From: DASZIT01 sp963709665
GTDB taxonomy: Bacteria; Actinomycetota; Acidimicrobiia; Acidimicrobiales; RAAP-2
NCBI GenBank assembly: GCA_963709665.1
Contig: CAVPWU010000004.1
Coordinates: 1 to 64,000 of the forward strand
Direction of reading: 5' to 3'
DNA length: 64,000 nucleotides
In this document: positions 16,766 through 25,345 of the stretch, one piece after another
Numbering within the stretch: the stretch's first letter is position 1
Layout: each line of letters opens with the position of its first letter
Notes under the pieces: generated by a model
The model's input: only the letters and a program-made list of their open reading frames with translations
Databases searched by the model: none
Told to the model about the DNA's origin: nothing
Position numbers and translations under genes: made by a program

Positions 16766-18483
16766 TCCGCGGTGGCACCGTGGTGGATGGGACCGGCTCT
16801 CCGGCTCGTACGGCCGACGTGGCGATCTCGGACGGCGTCATTACCGAAGTGGGCCGAGTCGACGGTGCCGCCCATCGCGACATGGATGCCGATGGGCTGT
16901 TGGTGACCCCGGGGTTCGTCGACATCCACACCCATTTCGACGGCCAGGTGACCTGGGACGATGACCTGACACCGTCCTGCTGGCACGGCGTGACCACGGC
17001 GATTCTCGGCAACTGTGGGGTCGGGTTCGCGCCGGTGCGGCCGGGCGGCCAGACCGCGTTGATCGAGATCATGGAGGGGGTCGAGGACATCCCCGGGTCG
17101 GCGCTGTCGGAGGGGATCAGCTGGCAGTGGGAGACCTTTCCCGAGTATCTCGACGCCCTGGCCCAACGGCGACTGGCCATCGACGTGGGGACCCACGTCC
17201 CGCACGCCGCCGTCCGCTCCTATGTGATGGGTGAGCGAGCCCTGGATCCGGCCACCGGTGACGATCTGGCGCAGATGTGCAGGATCGTCCAGGACGGGCT
17301 CGGGGCGGGAGCGCTGGGCTTCTCGACGGGCCGGACCCTGGGGCACCGGGACACCCGGGGTAACCCCGTGCCCGGGACCTTTGCCCCGGAGGACGAGCTG
17401 GGGGCGCTTCTCGCCAGCATGGACGAGGTGGGTGCCGGTGTGTTTCAGGTGGTCCCGGCCGGTGTGGGCGGTGAGATCACCGGGGATGTCGAGGGGGCGA
17501 TGGAGGCAGAGCTCGAATGGGTCGTACGGCTGGGCGAGTCGAGCACCCGCCCCATCACGTTCCTGGCGATGGAGCGCGCCGAGGTCGACGGCTGGCGACC
17601 GTGGTTCGAGGCGGCCCACCGTGCCAACACCCGGGGAGCCAACCTTCGACCCCAGGTCGGCAACCGCTGCTTCGGCGTACTCCTGGGCCACCAGTCGAAG
17701 CTCAATCCCTTTCAGTACCGGCCCACCTACCGCGACCAGCTGGCCAACCTCCCGTTGCCCGAGCGGGTGCGACGCATGCGTGACCCCGAGGTGCGTGCTC
17801 GCATCCTCGCCGAGGAGCCAGATTTCAGTGGTCCCTTCCTCATGGACCAATTCGGTCGACGAACCCTCGACCACGTCTATGTGCTCGGGGATGATCTCGA
17901 GTACGAGCCTTCCCCCGCCACCAGCATCCGCTCCATCGCAAGAAAGCTTGGGGTGGATCCGTGGGCGGTCGCCTATGACGCCATGCTCCAAGACGGGGGC
18001 AGGGAGTTTCTGCTCTGGCCGCTCCTCAACTACGGGAACGACTGCTACGACGGGCTCCTCGAGATGATGGAGGACCCCATCTCGGTGCAGGGTCTGGGGG
18101 ACAGCGGTGCCCACGTCGGGTTGATATGCGATGCCAGCATGAACACCTACATGCTGTCGCACTGGGTGCGCAGTCGCCGGCGGGGAAGGCGGATGAGCAT
18201 CGAGCACGCCGTCCATCGGCTGACGCAGGACCCGGCACAGCTCTACGGCCTGGGTGATCGAGGCGTGCTGGCGGCGGGGAAGAAGGCCGATTGCAACGTG
18301 ATCGATCTCGATGGCCTCCGTCTGATTCGCCCCGAGCAACTCCATGATCTCCCGGGAGGTGCTGGGCGGCTGGTACAGCGGGCCGAGGGATACGTGGCCA
18401 CCTTCGTGAGTGGAGCGCAGACCATCGAGGGGGACGAGCGAACCGCGGCGCTTCCGGGCCATCTCGTGCGCGGCGGACGATAG
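16750..18483 (+). CDS. amidohydrolase, N-acyl-D-amino-acid deacylase-like
   Basis: Protein of 577 residues. It begins MHDLVIRGGTVVDGTGSPAR; the metal motif VDIHTHFDGQ has both histidines intact, unlike the amidohydrolase at 8396. HGVTTAILGNCGVGFAP is the hallmark of the D-aminoacylase subgroup. A conserved Asp in GDSGAHV and the C-terminal AGKKADCNVIDLD sheet complete the fold. Members in catabolic clusters are often misnamed; here it may hydrolyse an amide, lactone or ester formed by the BVMO. Confidence 0.85.
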   Translation: MHDLVIRGGTVVDGTGSPARTADVAISDGVITEVGRVDGAAHRDMDADGLLVTPGFVDIHTHFDGQVTWDDDLTPSCWHGVTTAILGNCGVGFAPVRPGGQTALIEIMEGVEDIPGSALSEGISWQWETFPEYLDALAQRRLAIDVGTHVPHAAVRSYVMGERALDPATGDDLAQMCRIVQDGLGAGALGFSTGRTLGHRDTRGNPVPGTFAPEDELGALLASMDEVGAGVFQVVPAGVGGEITGDVEGAMEAELEWVVRLGESSTRPITFLAMERAEVDGWRPWFEAAHRANTRGANLRPQVGNRCFGVLLGHQSKLNPFQYRPTYRDQLANLPLPERVRRMRDPEVRARILAEEPDFSGPFLMDQFGRRTLDHVYVLGDDLEYEPSPATSIRSIARKLGVDPWAVAYDAMLQDGGREFLLWPLLNYGNDCYDGLLEMMEDPISVQGLGDSGAHVGLICDASMNTYMLSHWVRSRRRGRRMSIEHAVHRLTQDPAQLYGLGDRGVLAAGKKADCNVIDLDGLRLIRPEQLHDLPGGAGRLVQRAEGYVATFVSGAQTIEGDERTAALPGHLVRGGR

Positions 18484-18601
18484 GTGGCGATGGACCGGTG
18501 AGACAGCGAGCTCCGAAACTCGCCGACGGTCCCGTGACCATTCGTTCGATTCCAACCCCCGCCGTCGTGTCGATCGATGGTGTCCATTCCAACGTGAGGA
18601 G

Positions 18602-19486
18602 ATGCCCGTGCTAACCGTCCGGAAACCGGCCTTCGACTTCAGCAGCAGCATCCCTCATTGGGGCGATCATCCGGAAGCCGTGACCATCTTCAACGCCGGC
18701 GCCATCATCCCGACCCCCATCGAGCGGTACCTGATCCGGGTGATGCGGATGGCCAAGCAGCAGCTTGACCCCGTGGCCGATGCTGACCTCATCGTGACCA
18801 TCGACCTCTTCAACAAGCAGGAAGGGCAGCACCACAAGCTCCACCACGACCTGATGGCCATGCTCACGGCCAAGGCCTATCCGAGATTGCGGGAGTTCGA
18901 AGCCGCGTTCGATGCCGATCTCAAGGAGTTCCTCGCCACCAGGTCACTGGCCTGGAACCTCGCCTACTGCGAAGGGTTCGAGTCGACGGGGTGCGCGCTG
19001 GCGGAGGCGTGGATTGATGGCGGGATCAAGGAGATCTGTGGTGACCACGGGTCGACACCGATGCAGCTCTGGATGTGGCACATGGCCGAGGAGTTCGAGC
19101 ACCGTTCTGTCGTTCATGACGTCCTGCATCGCCTCTACGGGGCCGACGAGGCTTTCGAGCTTCGCAAGCAGGGGGCCACCATCAACCGGCAACACAACTC
19201 CGAGCACGCCCTGGCCGCCGCCGTCTACATCACGGAGATCGACCAAGCCGAGATGACGACCAACGAGATCGCACGGTCCAATGCCCGAGCTCTCGAAGCT
19301 GCGACCGCGGTGGCGGAGCTGACGGCGGCCGAGTTTCAGTGGGTGTTCGATCCCGACTTACGACCCCGCCGCGGTCTCCCCTCCCCGGGACTACGAGCGA
19401 GTGCTCGACAGTTATCCACGAGCAGCTGCGACATGAACATCCGGGAGGCAGCCCGCTCCGACGGGCAGGTGCAGCCAGCGCCATGA
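18602..19486 (+). CDS. PF10118-like metal-dependent hydrolase family protein
   Basis: Protein of 294 residues; ATG 18602 preceded by GAGGAGA. Metal-type Glu/His motifs: KQEGQHHKLHH in the first half and MAEEFEHRSVVHDV in the second. The N-terminus RKPAFDFSSSIPHW resembles family starts. Paralogous to the protein at 21317. Ferritin-like di-iron chemistry is suggested by the ExxH pairs but is not established for the family. Its stop overlaps the next start. Confidence 0.75.
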   Translation: MPVLTVRKPAFDFSSSIPHWGDHPEAVTIFNAGAIIPTPIERYLIRVMRMAKQQLDPVADADLIVTIDLFNKQEGQHHKLHHDLMAMLTAKAYPRLREFEAAFDADLKEFLATRSLAWNLAYCEGFESTGCALAEAWIDGGIKEICGDHGSTPMQLWMWHMAEEFEHRSVVHDVLHRLYGADEAFELRKQGATINRQHNSEHALAAAVYITEIDQAEMTTNEIARSNARALEAATAVAELTAAEFQWVFDPDLRPRRGLPSPGLRASARQLSTSSCDMNIREAARSDGQVQPAP

Positions 19487-20616
19487 TCGAGCCGTTCACC
19501 ACCCCCGTCGATGACGGTGCCCTCGAGGACCTCCATCGCCGGCTGTCCACCGCACGGTGGCCGGCCGCCGAGACGGTTGACGACTGGTCACAGGGAACGC
19601 CCCTGGCTGCCGTCCAGGAGCTGTGTGGTTACTGGCGCAATTCCTACGACTGGCCCGCCCGAGCCCTCCTGCTCGATCGTTATCCTCAATTCCGGACCAC
19701 GATCGAGGATGTCGGGGTCCACTTCATCCACGTCCGCTCCGAGGAACCGGGGTCGCTGCCCCTCCTCCTCACACATGGATGGCCCGGTTCCATTGTGGAG
19801 TTTCAAGAGGTGATCGGTCCGCTCATCGACCCGGTCGGCCATGGCGGTCGCCCGGAAGACGCCTTCGATGTCGTCTGCCCGTCCCTCCCGGGGTACGGCT
19901 GGAGTGATGCGCCCACCCAGACGGGGTGGGGAACGACAAGGATTGCTTCGGCCTGGGCGACGCTCATGGAACGCCTCGGTTACAGCCGTTACGGCGCCCA
20001 AGGTGGCGATTGGGGGGCGCTCGTCACCACCGCTCTGGGGGCTCTGGACCCCGACCATCTGGTTGGAATCCACCTGAACATGCCACTGGCGTTCGGCGAC
20101 GGCCAGATGGTCGATGACACCGAGAAGAACATTTCGGAGGATTTTCAGCGATTCATCAGCGACGGATCGGCCTACCAGCAGCTGCAGTCAACGCGTCCGC
20201 AGTCGATCGGCTACGGGCTCGTCGATTCGCCGGTTGCCCTTGCCTCGTGGATCCTCGAGAAGCTGTGGAGTTGGTCCGATCACCACGGCGAAGTCACGGA
20301 GTGCTTCTCCTACGATCAGATCCTGGACAATGTGATGCTCTACTGGTTGTCCGCCAGCGGTACATCGTCGGCGCGCCTCTACTGGGAGGACTCCCACGGT
20401 CGGGCGGGTCAGGGGGGCCTCCCACCGGTATCGGTACCGGTGGGATGTTCGATCTTTCCAAAAGAGCTGGTGCGGACGTCGCGCCGGTGGGCCGAGCTGC
20501 AATTCGACGATCTTCGTTACTTCAGCGAACCCGATCGTGGCGGTCACTTCGCTGCATTTGAGCAGCCGGACCTCTTCGTCGACGAGGTACGTGCCTGCTT
20601 CCGGACGATGCGCTGA
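19483..20616 (+). CDS. epoxide hydrolase, alpha/beta-hydrolase type
   Basis: Protein of 377 residues. The epoxide-hydrolase N-terminal region (LEDLHRRLSTARWP, YWRNSYDWPARALLLDRYPQF) is followed by THGWPGSIVEFQEVI (oxyanion hole), GAQGGDWGALV (nucleophile Asp) and GGHFAAFEQPDLF (catalytic His). It opens an epoxide to a diol, or performs a related hydrolysis. Overlaps the preceding gene by 4 bp. It contains a striking 10-bp inverted repeat at 20421-20444. Confidence 0.88.
   Translation: MIEPFTTPVDDGALEDLHRRLSTARWPAAETVDDWSQGTPLAAVQELCGYWRNSYDWPARALLLDRYPQFRTTIEDVGVHFIHVRSEEPGSLPLLLTHGWPGSIVEFQEVIGPLIDPVGHGGRPEDAFDVVCPSLPGYGWSDAPTQTGWGTTRIASAWATLMERLGYSRYGAQGGDWGALVTTALGALDPDHLVGIHLNMPLAFGDGQMVDDTEKNISEDFQRFISDGSAYQQLQSTRPQSIGYGLVDSPVALASWILEKLWSWSDHHGEVTECFSYDQILDNVMLYWLSASGTSSARLYWEDSHGRAGQGGLPPVSVPVGCSIFPKELVRTSRRWAELQFDDLRYFSEPDRGGHFAAFEQPDLFVDEVRACFRTMR
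20421..20444. repeat. perfect 10-bp inverted repeat inside the epoxide hydrolase gene
   Basis: CCCACCGGTA-TCGG-TACCGGTGGG. Arms of 10 bp with a 4-base loop would form a very stable hairpin in mRNA or a cruciform. It encodes a normal part of the protein (PPVSVPVG), so its role, if any, is unknown. Confidence 0.55.
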
Positions 20617-20629
20617 TGGACCGGGGCGG

Positions 20630-21244
20630 TCACCTGCCGCCTGGATCGCAACTCAATGCTGGCGCTATCCATCGGCGGAGGAAGTGTCGAAGCACCGTTG
20701 GTCCACGTGGCGGTCTGGGCGGGTCAATCACCATTGACTGCAGGATGCGCAGCATGAGCTCGATCAGGTCGTCGAGTTCCCCCTCGGAGTACCCGGAGGC
20801 CGGCCAATCGATTGAAGACCGCTGCAAAATCTCCCTACCGATCGCCCGGGAATCGCCCGATGTGACCCCTCGAGTGAAGGGGTCAGAGCGGCCGGTAGCG
20901 AGGAGCAGGGTGAGGTAAGGCCGGTCGGGCAGGCGCTCGATGGTGGTGGCCAGCGCCTCGACCACCCAATCCGCCGGATCCGTCTTACGCCGGAGGTGAA
21001 CTACGAGCTCGTCGATGAAGTCCTGGACGGCGACCTTGCCGACGGCCACGAAGAGATCGTCGGTACTCGAGAAGTAGCGGTACACGGTCTGGCGGATGAC
21101 CCCAAGATCGGCGGCGACGTCGGAGAGGCTGAAGTGGTCGGGGCCGTCGCGATCTACGCAGCGCATCGCCGCCTCGATGATGCGGTTCCGTGCCTCGTGC
21201 TCATCGGCCGGTGGGGACCCGGCCCAACCGTGGCGCCTCACCAT
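20630..21244 (-). CDS. TetR/AcrR family transcriptional regulator
   Basis: Protein of 204 residues. HTH: NRIIEAAMRCVDRDGPDHFS, then LGVIRQTVYRYFSSTDDLFV. The C-terminal domain ends with RRWIAPALS. Divergent from the PF10118-like gene at 21317; convergent with the epoxide hydrolase, whose stop is 13 bp away. Probably regulates the 21317-24736 operon. Confidence 0.85.
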   Translation of the reverse strand: MVRRHGWAGSPPADEHEARNRIIEAAMRCVDRDGPDHFSLSDVAADLGVIRQTVYRYFSSTDDLFVAVGKVAVQDFIDELVVHLRRKTDPADWVVEALATTIERLPDRPYLTLLLATGRSDPFTRGVTSGDSRAIGREILQRSSIDWPASGYSEGELDDLIELMLRILQSMVIDPPRPPRGPTVLRHFLRRWIAPALSCDPGGR

Positions 21245-21303
21245 GGTGTCCGCACCGAGGGTTCCATCTGTCTATCTTGGCGCTGTTCGGTAACATACGG
21301 AAG

Positions 21304-21314
21304 ACACCTAGTGT
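21304..21314. promoter_or_regulatory. possible operator upstream of 21317 operon
   Basis: ACAC-CTA-GTGT inverted repeat immediately before the ATG at 21317, with a CATAC/GTATG pair (21294-21319) around it. Short, so moderate support only. Confidence 0.4.
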
Positions 21315-21316
21315 GT

Positions 21317-22270
21317 ATGATCTCATCAGACGATGTTCCCGGGGGTGCAGTGACCACATTGCAGGTGCGGCGAGTGCGGTTCGACTTCGACGGTGACGTT
21401 CCTTTCGCGTGGCACCGCGAGAACCCCGAGTTCGCTCTGTCCATGAACGCCACCGGGATCATCATCGTGGGGTTCGAGAAATACATCGTGAATGCGGTGC
21501 GACAGGCGATGCCCCTGATGAGCGACTCGGCAATCATCGAGGAAGCCGATGCGTTCCTCCGCCAGGAGGCCCAACACGCCCGCGCCCACCGGATGCACCT
21601 CAAGTCGCTGTTCCGGTCCCATCCTGGTCTTCAGAACACGCTGGATCAGGTAGTCGCCCTCTACGACGATCTGTACACCAGCCGGGACCTCCCCTACCAC
21701 CTGGCCTACATCGCCGACCTCGAAGCCACATTCACCCCGACCTTCAAGATGATGCTCGACCACGAGGACGACCTGTTCCGACCTGGGGATGAGCGGGTCG
21801 CATCGCTGTTCCTCTGGCACTTTGTCGAGGAGGTCGAGCACCGCAGCTCGGCGCTCGAGATCTACGACGACGTCGTCGGGAGGAGCTGGTACCGCCTGTT
21901 CCAACTGCCGTCGGTCGTCCGCCACCTCAGCCGCGTGCTCCACATCGTGGTCGATGGCTTCAACCGGCACGTGCCCTTGGCCGATCGGCTGGTCGACGCC
22001 CGGTGCCTCTACCCCTCCTGGCCGCTCCGTCGCCAGTTGAGCGCCAAGATGCCATCCCTGGTCCGCGGAGTGGACACCACCTTCCCCCTGGCCAACCACT
22101 GCATCCCGCCGGTGGAGCAACGTAGGGCCTACCGGCGCCTGGCGGCGTCCCAGCTGCCCAACCACGATCCCGAGGATCAACCCCTTCCCGAGTTCGCCGC
22201 CACGTGGGCGCAACGCTACGAGCGGGGCGACGACGTGTCGCACTGGTACTCCTCGACGGCGACCGGCTGA
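21317..22270 (+). CDS. PF10118-like metal-dependent hydrolase family protein
   Basis: Protein of 317 residues from ATG 21317; GTG 21350 after GGGGG is an alternative that would give 306 residues starting TTLQVRRVRF. Metal motifs FLRQEAQHARAH and WHFVEEVEHRSSALEI match the paralogue at 18602. First gene of an operon with a membrane protein, a small protein and an LLM oxidoreductase. Confidence 0.75.
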   Translation: MISSDDVPGGAVTTLQVRRVRFDFDGDVPFAWHRENPEFALSMNATGIIIVGFEKYIVNAVRQAMPLMSDSAIIEEADAFLRQEAQHARAHRMHLKSLFRSHPGLQNTLDQVVALYDDLYTSRDLPYHLAYIADLEATFTPTFKMMLDHEDDLFRPGDERVASLFLWHFVEEVEHRSSALEIYDDVVGRSWYRLFQLPSVVRHLSRVLHIVVDGFNRHVPLADRLVDARCLYPSWPLRRQLSAKMPSLVRGVDTTFPLANHCIPPVEQRRAYRRLAASQLPNHDPEDQPLPEFAATWAQRYERGDDVSHWYSSTATG

Positions 22271-23460
22271 CCAGGGATACGGACATCGCTGGTCCCTGTA
22301 ATCCCGGATTCGAGCACCTGGCCCACGCTCTCGGCGGCTTCGGGTGCTCTCCGGCGCAGCCGTTCGTGCAGATCCGCGCCCCCTGGGATCTCAGCAACTG
22401 GACGCTCCCGGTGATCGAAGCGGTGATGGTGGGGGGTGCTGTGCTCGCCCTCATCCACGCCGTCCGTCACTGGCGCCGGGAAGGCGACCCCACCGTGCTG
22501 GCCCTGTGGTGCGCCTCGATCGTGTATCTGCTGGTCCTCGAACCACCCCTGTACTTTCCCGAGGCATTCGGCTTGCAGCACCAGGTTGGCCTGGTCTTCG
22601 TACACAACGTCTTCAGCGTTCAGTTCCTCTACGATCGCCTGCCCCTCTACATCGTCGCGCTCTACCCGGCCATGGTCACACTGTCCTACGAGATCGTCCG
22701 GTCGCTCGGGGTCTTCCGGCGGTGGGGAACGCTGGCCGGGGCAGTATGCGTCGGGTTCGTCCACCAGTGCTTCTACGAGGTGTTCGATCAGCTGGGCCCC
22801 CAGCTGCGGTGGTGGGTGTGGAATCCACAGGCCAAGGCCAGCCACCCCGCCGTAGCGTCGGTCCCGATGACCAGCATGGTGCTCTTCGCCATGCTGGGCC
22901 CCTTGGCTCTCACCCTGCTCGTGCGTTGGCTGGTCGGCCAAAAGGTCGACCGTGGCGAGCGGGTGGTCGGCTGGTCCCTCGTCGGCCGGATCGTGCTGGT
23001 GGGCCTGCTCGTCCCCCTCCTCGATCTGATCGGCAGCATCCCCGTGGATATCTTCGGGGGATCCCATCCCAACACCCGGGCCGAGGCGGCAGTCATGAGC
23101 CTCGAGCTCGTCGCGGCTGCCGTCGCCACGGGTCTGCTCCTCGGCATCGGGTGGCGAGGATGCCGCAACGGGAAGCCGGGTGCTTCGGCATCGACGAGGC
23201 TGTATATCGGTCTCCACGGCGGTCTCTATCTCGCCGCCATGGCGTTACTGTGGGTGTTCGCCCTCCCGGCCTACCTGCGAGCGGTCCACGGTATGACTGC
23301 CACGGGGACCCGCATCGGGAGCCTTCCTTACGCTTCGGCCGCCTTCGCACTGTCAGCCATCTGGGTCCTCTTGGCCATCAGCGCCAGGATGGCCCGATCA
23401 GCACCATTGACCTCGACGGCGTATGAGGCGGTTCCCGAACACTCGTCGCCGATCCCCTGA
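22204..23460 (+). CDS. multi-pass membrane protein, unknown function
   Basis: Up to 418 residues from GTG 22204 (overlapping the previous gene by 67 bp); GTG 22366 would give 364 residues and remove the overlap. Six to eight hydrophobic segments are visible, for example VIEAVMVGGAVLALIHAV, LWCASIVYLLVLEPP, LSLVGRIVLVGLL-like and GLYLAAMALLWVFALPAYL. An FVHQCFYEVFDQLGPQLRWW loop lies between two of them. It may be a distant relative of the AveC-like protein at 27175, but I cannot assign it firmly. Confidence 0.65.
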   Translation: MGATLRAGRRRVALVLLDGDRLTRDTDIAGPCNPGFEHLAHALGGFGCSPAQPFVQIRAPWDLSNWTLPVIEAVMVGGAVLALIHAVRHWRREGDPTVLALWCASIVYLLVLEPPLYFPEAFGLQHQVGLVFVHNVFSVQFLYDRLPLYIVALYPAMVTLSYEIVRSLGVFRRWGTLAGAVCVGFVHQCFYEVFDQLGPQLRWWVWNPQAKASHPAVASVPMTSMVLFAMLGPLALTLLVRWLVGQKVDRGERVVGWSLVGRIVLVGLLVPLLDLIGSIPVDIFGGSHPNTRAEAAVMSLELVAAAVATGLLLGIGWRGCRNGKPGASASTRLYIGLHGGLYLAAMALLWVFALPAYLRAVHGMTATGTRIGSLPYASAAFALSAIWVLLAISARMARSAPLTSTAYEAVPEHSSPIP

Positions 23461-23465
23461 AGCTC

Positions 23466-23687
23466 ATGTCCTCCGAACACGCCAGGATTAGCGCCAACGA
23501 CGCCCTCGAGCTGCTCGGGGCCCGCGCATTGACCGTCAACGAGGTATCCACGAGCTGGTTGGACAGATCCCTTTCGCTCAGGGTCTGCGCCTCGGGGGAG
23601 GGACGGACGAGATTCACCGTAACCAACTCGCCGAACCGGGGCTTGGACTACCTCGCGAGCCCAGCTCGTCGGGGGGGCCGTCGATGA
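23466..23687 (+). CDS. small hypothetical protein
   Basis: Protein of 73 residues. Support is contextual: it fills the gap between the membrane protein and the LLM gene and has a 4-bp ATGA overlap with the latter. It ends with RRGGRR. No domain recognised; it could be a chance frame. Confidence 0.4.
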   Translation: MSSEHARISANDALELLGARALTVNEVSTSWLDRSLSLRVCASGEGRTRFTVTNSPNRGLDYLASPARRGGRR

Positions 23688-24736
23688 CGAGTCAACTGAA
23701 GGGGGATCTGCAACGGCTCCCTGGTCCCGGAGCGTTGAAATTCGGCATCGTTCTAGGTCGAGCCTGCCGTGACCGTCAGTTGCTCATAGACACCGCCCAG
23801 AAGGCCGAGCGGTTGGGATTCGACTCGATCTGGTCGTCGGAGGCGTGGGGCTGGGATGCGTTCTCCCCTCTGAATGTTGCCGCGGCCATGACGTCAACCA
23901 TTCGGCTGGGTACGGCGATCGCCCAGATCGCCGCCCGCACCCCCACCGCATTGGCGATGGCCGCCCTCACCACCCAAGCGATGTCCGATGGCCGGCTGCT
24001 GCTCGGCCTGGGCGTGTCGGGCCCGCAAGTAGTGGAGGGTTGGCACGGAGTTCCCTTCCTGGCCCCGGTAGCTTCAACCCGGGAATACCTGCAGATCGTT
24101 CGATTGGTATTGGCGGGGGAGAAGGTTGACTTTCAAGGCGATCGTTACGCCATCCCATATCGCGGCGGGGGCGGAACCGGGGTGGGGCGGGCGCTGCGGT
24201 CCACGATGCCGCCGGCGCCGGAGACGCCACTGCTGGTTGCAGCCATGGGTCCGAGGAACGTGGCCATGACGGTCGAGCACGCCGACGGGCTACTCCCGTA
24301 TCTCTGGAGTCCGGAACATTGGGTTGGGGTATGGGGTGGGGCGCTCTCGAAAGCCCCAGCCGGATTCCTCGTTGCGCCGACGGTTCTGGTGTCGGTCGGC
24401 TCTGATCTGAACGCCTGTCGAGACGCCGTACGTCCCCGCCTGGCCCTGCACATTGGAGGAATGGGGGCGAGGGACCGCAACTACTACGCAGATCTCGTCC
24501 GGAGATATGGATATCCCGAGGTCGATGAGATCCAGGACCTGTTTCTTGGAGGAGATCGGGGCGGCGCGGCGAGGGCCGTCTCCGACGATCTCGTGGACGA
24601 TCTGGCCCTGGTCGGTCCCGTGGGTCGCATCCGAGAACAGGTAGGCCAGTGGGCTGCAGGCCCCCTCACGACCCTGATCCTTGAGCCAACGGATCTGAGC
24701 ATGCTCGGCGCCATCGCTGAGGCTGTGCTCACCTGA
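23684..24736 (+). CDS. LLM-class (F420-dependent type) flavin oxidoreductase
   Basis: Protein of 350 residues with a TIM-barrel luciferase-like pattern: KFGIVLGRACRDRQLLIDTA, LGFDSIWSSEAWGWDAF, TIRLGTAIAQIAARTPTALA, and GRLLLGLGVSGPQVVEGWHG, the last typical of actinobacterial F420-dependent members. AAMGPRNVAMTVEHADGLLPY is the usual second-half motif. F420 use is inferred from the subfamily. Related to the LLM protein at 45347. Last gene before the module terminus. Confidence 0.85.
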   Translation: MTSQLKGDLQRLPGPGALKFGIVLGRACRDRQLLIDTAQKAERLGFDSIWSSEAWGWDAFSPLNVAAAMTSTIRLGTAIAQIAARTPTALAMAALTTQAMSDGRLLLGLGVSGPQVVEGWHGVPFLAPVASTREYLQIVRLVLAGEKVDFQGDRYAIPYRGGGGTGVGRALRSTMPPAPETPLLVAAMGPRNVAMTVEHADGLLPYLWSPEHWVGVWGGALSKAPAGFLVAPTVLVSVGSDLNACRDAVRPRLALHIGGMGARDRNYYADLVRRYGYPEVDEIQDLFLGGDRGGAARAVSDDLVDDLALVGPVGRIREQVGQWAAGPLTTLILEPTDLSMLGAIAEAVLT

Positions 24737-24803
24737 ACTGGAGTTGACCCGTTCACACGCGCACCCTCATGCTCCCTTCGAGGTGGGGATCGAGACGCTC
24801 CCC

Positions 24804-24843
24804 GTGAGAACCACCGTGAGAACTAAAACTCTGCAAAAGCTGG
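24804..24843 (+). repeat. type 1 arm-site repeat
   Basis: GTGAGAACC-ACC-GTGAGAACT followed by AAAACTCTGCAAAAGCTGG, matching 159-198. The 24760-24956 stretch holds no other gene. Confidence 0.6.
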
Positions 24844-24956
24844 TGAATGACGATTCTTGGTGGCCGCTCTCGGGCCGTTCGAACTCCGAAGATGACCAGG
24901 TCACGGGCACTAACGGACAGCGACTGTCACAGCCGGCATATGGCGGAAATAGGCGA

Positions 24957-24999
24957 TACGGATCAGAAGGTTGGGGGTTCGAATCCCTCCGAGCGCACC
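24957..24999 (+). repeat. att copy 2: 3' part of tRNA-Arg(ACG)
   Basis: TACGGATCAGAAGG to GAGCGCACC, the same as copy 1 from the second base on. The preceding bases (GGCGA) cannot pair as an anticodon stem, so it is a partial tRNA. It separates the LLM gene end of module 1 from module 2. Confidence 0.85.
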
Positions 25000-25053
25000 T
25001 ATCCGCGAGGGGCGTTCTCCCTGGTAGCCGGCCCAATTCCCCGAGGGCTGACG

Positions 25054-25081
25054 AAGTAGGGATCCGCCAATGACCCTACTT
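25054..25081 (+). terminator. hairpin with T-run conserved in two module flanks
   Basis: AAGTAGGG-N12-CCCTACTT followed by TT. The equivalent hairpin at 43500-43523 (GTAGGG-N12-CCCTAC then TTTT) keeps the stem although the loop differs. Could be a terminator insulating the module, or part of the recombination site. Confidence 0.45.
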
Positions 25082-25242
25082 TTGACCCTATTTTTGCGGT
25101 GGTGGTCTTGACATTTCCGGTGGTGGACATGCGGTGGTGGGCAGATGAGGGCCGGCTGGACGTCGACCCATCGGCTGAGTGCGGTGAACCGGAGTCCCCG
25201 ACTCGCTCGCCGGTGCGGGCTCATGGATGTGGCCCTGTTCGG

Positions 25243-25325
25243 GGATGTCCGTCGCCTTGAACCTGCGGTCAAAAGCACGGTGACGCCGAGGCCGAACGTG
25301 TGCGAATCGCCGCCGGCTAGGGGCC
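25243..25325 (-). pseudogene. short relic of an SDR gene
   Basis: Reads on the minus strand as LAGGDSHTFGLGVTVLLTAG, matching LAGEIAPFGLGVTVLVTGTF of the SDR at 26265. Part of the DNA (GTGACGCCGAGGCCGAA) is identical in both. Only about 25 codons remain, so it is a duplicated fragment next to the module border. Confidence 0.5.
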
Positions 25326-25345
25326 CAGAACGCGCGGGGACACCG

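Larger units (their letters stand above)
25000..25345. other. flank of att copy 2; no intact gene
   Basis: The first 110 bases are homologous to the right flank of att copy 4 (43443-43535): both contain CGCGA-GGGCGTTCTCCCTGGT, TAGGGATCC and CCCTACTTTTGACCCT. The remainder carries a short SDR relic (25243-25325). No RNA gene recognised. Confidence 0.5.

Noticed and set aside
16636..18651. 671-codon open frame on the minus strand
   Set aside because: Antisense to a well-supported amidohydrolase with metal motifs.
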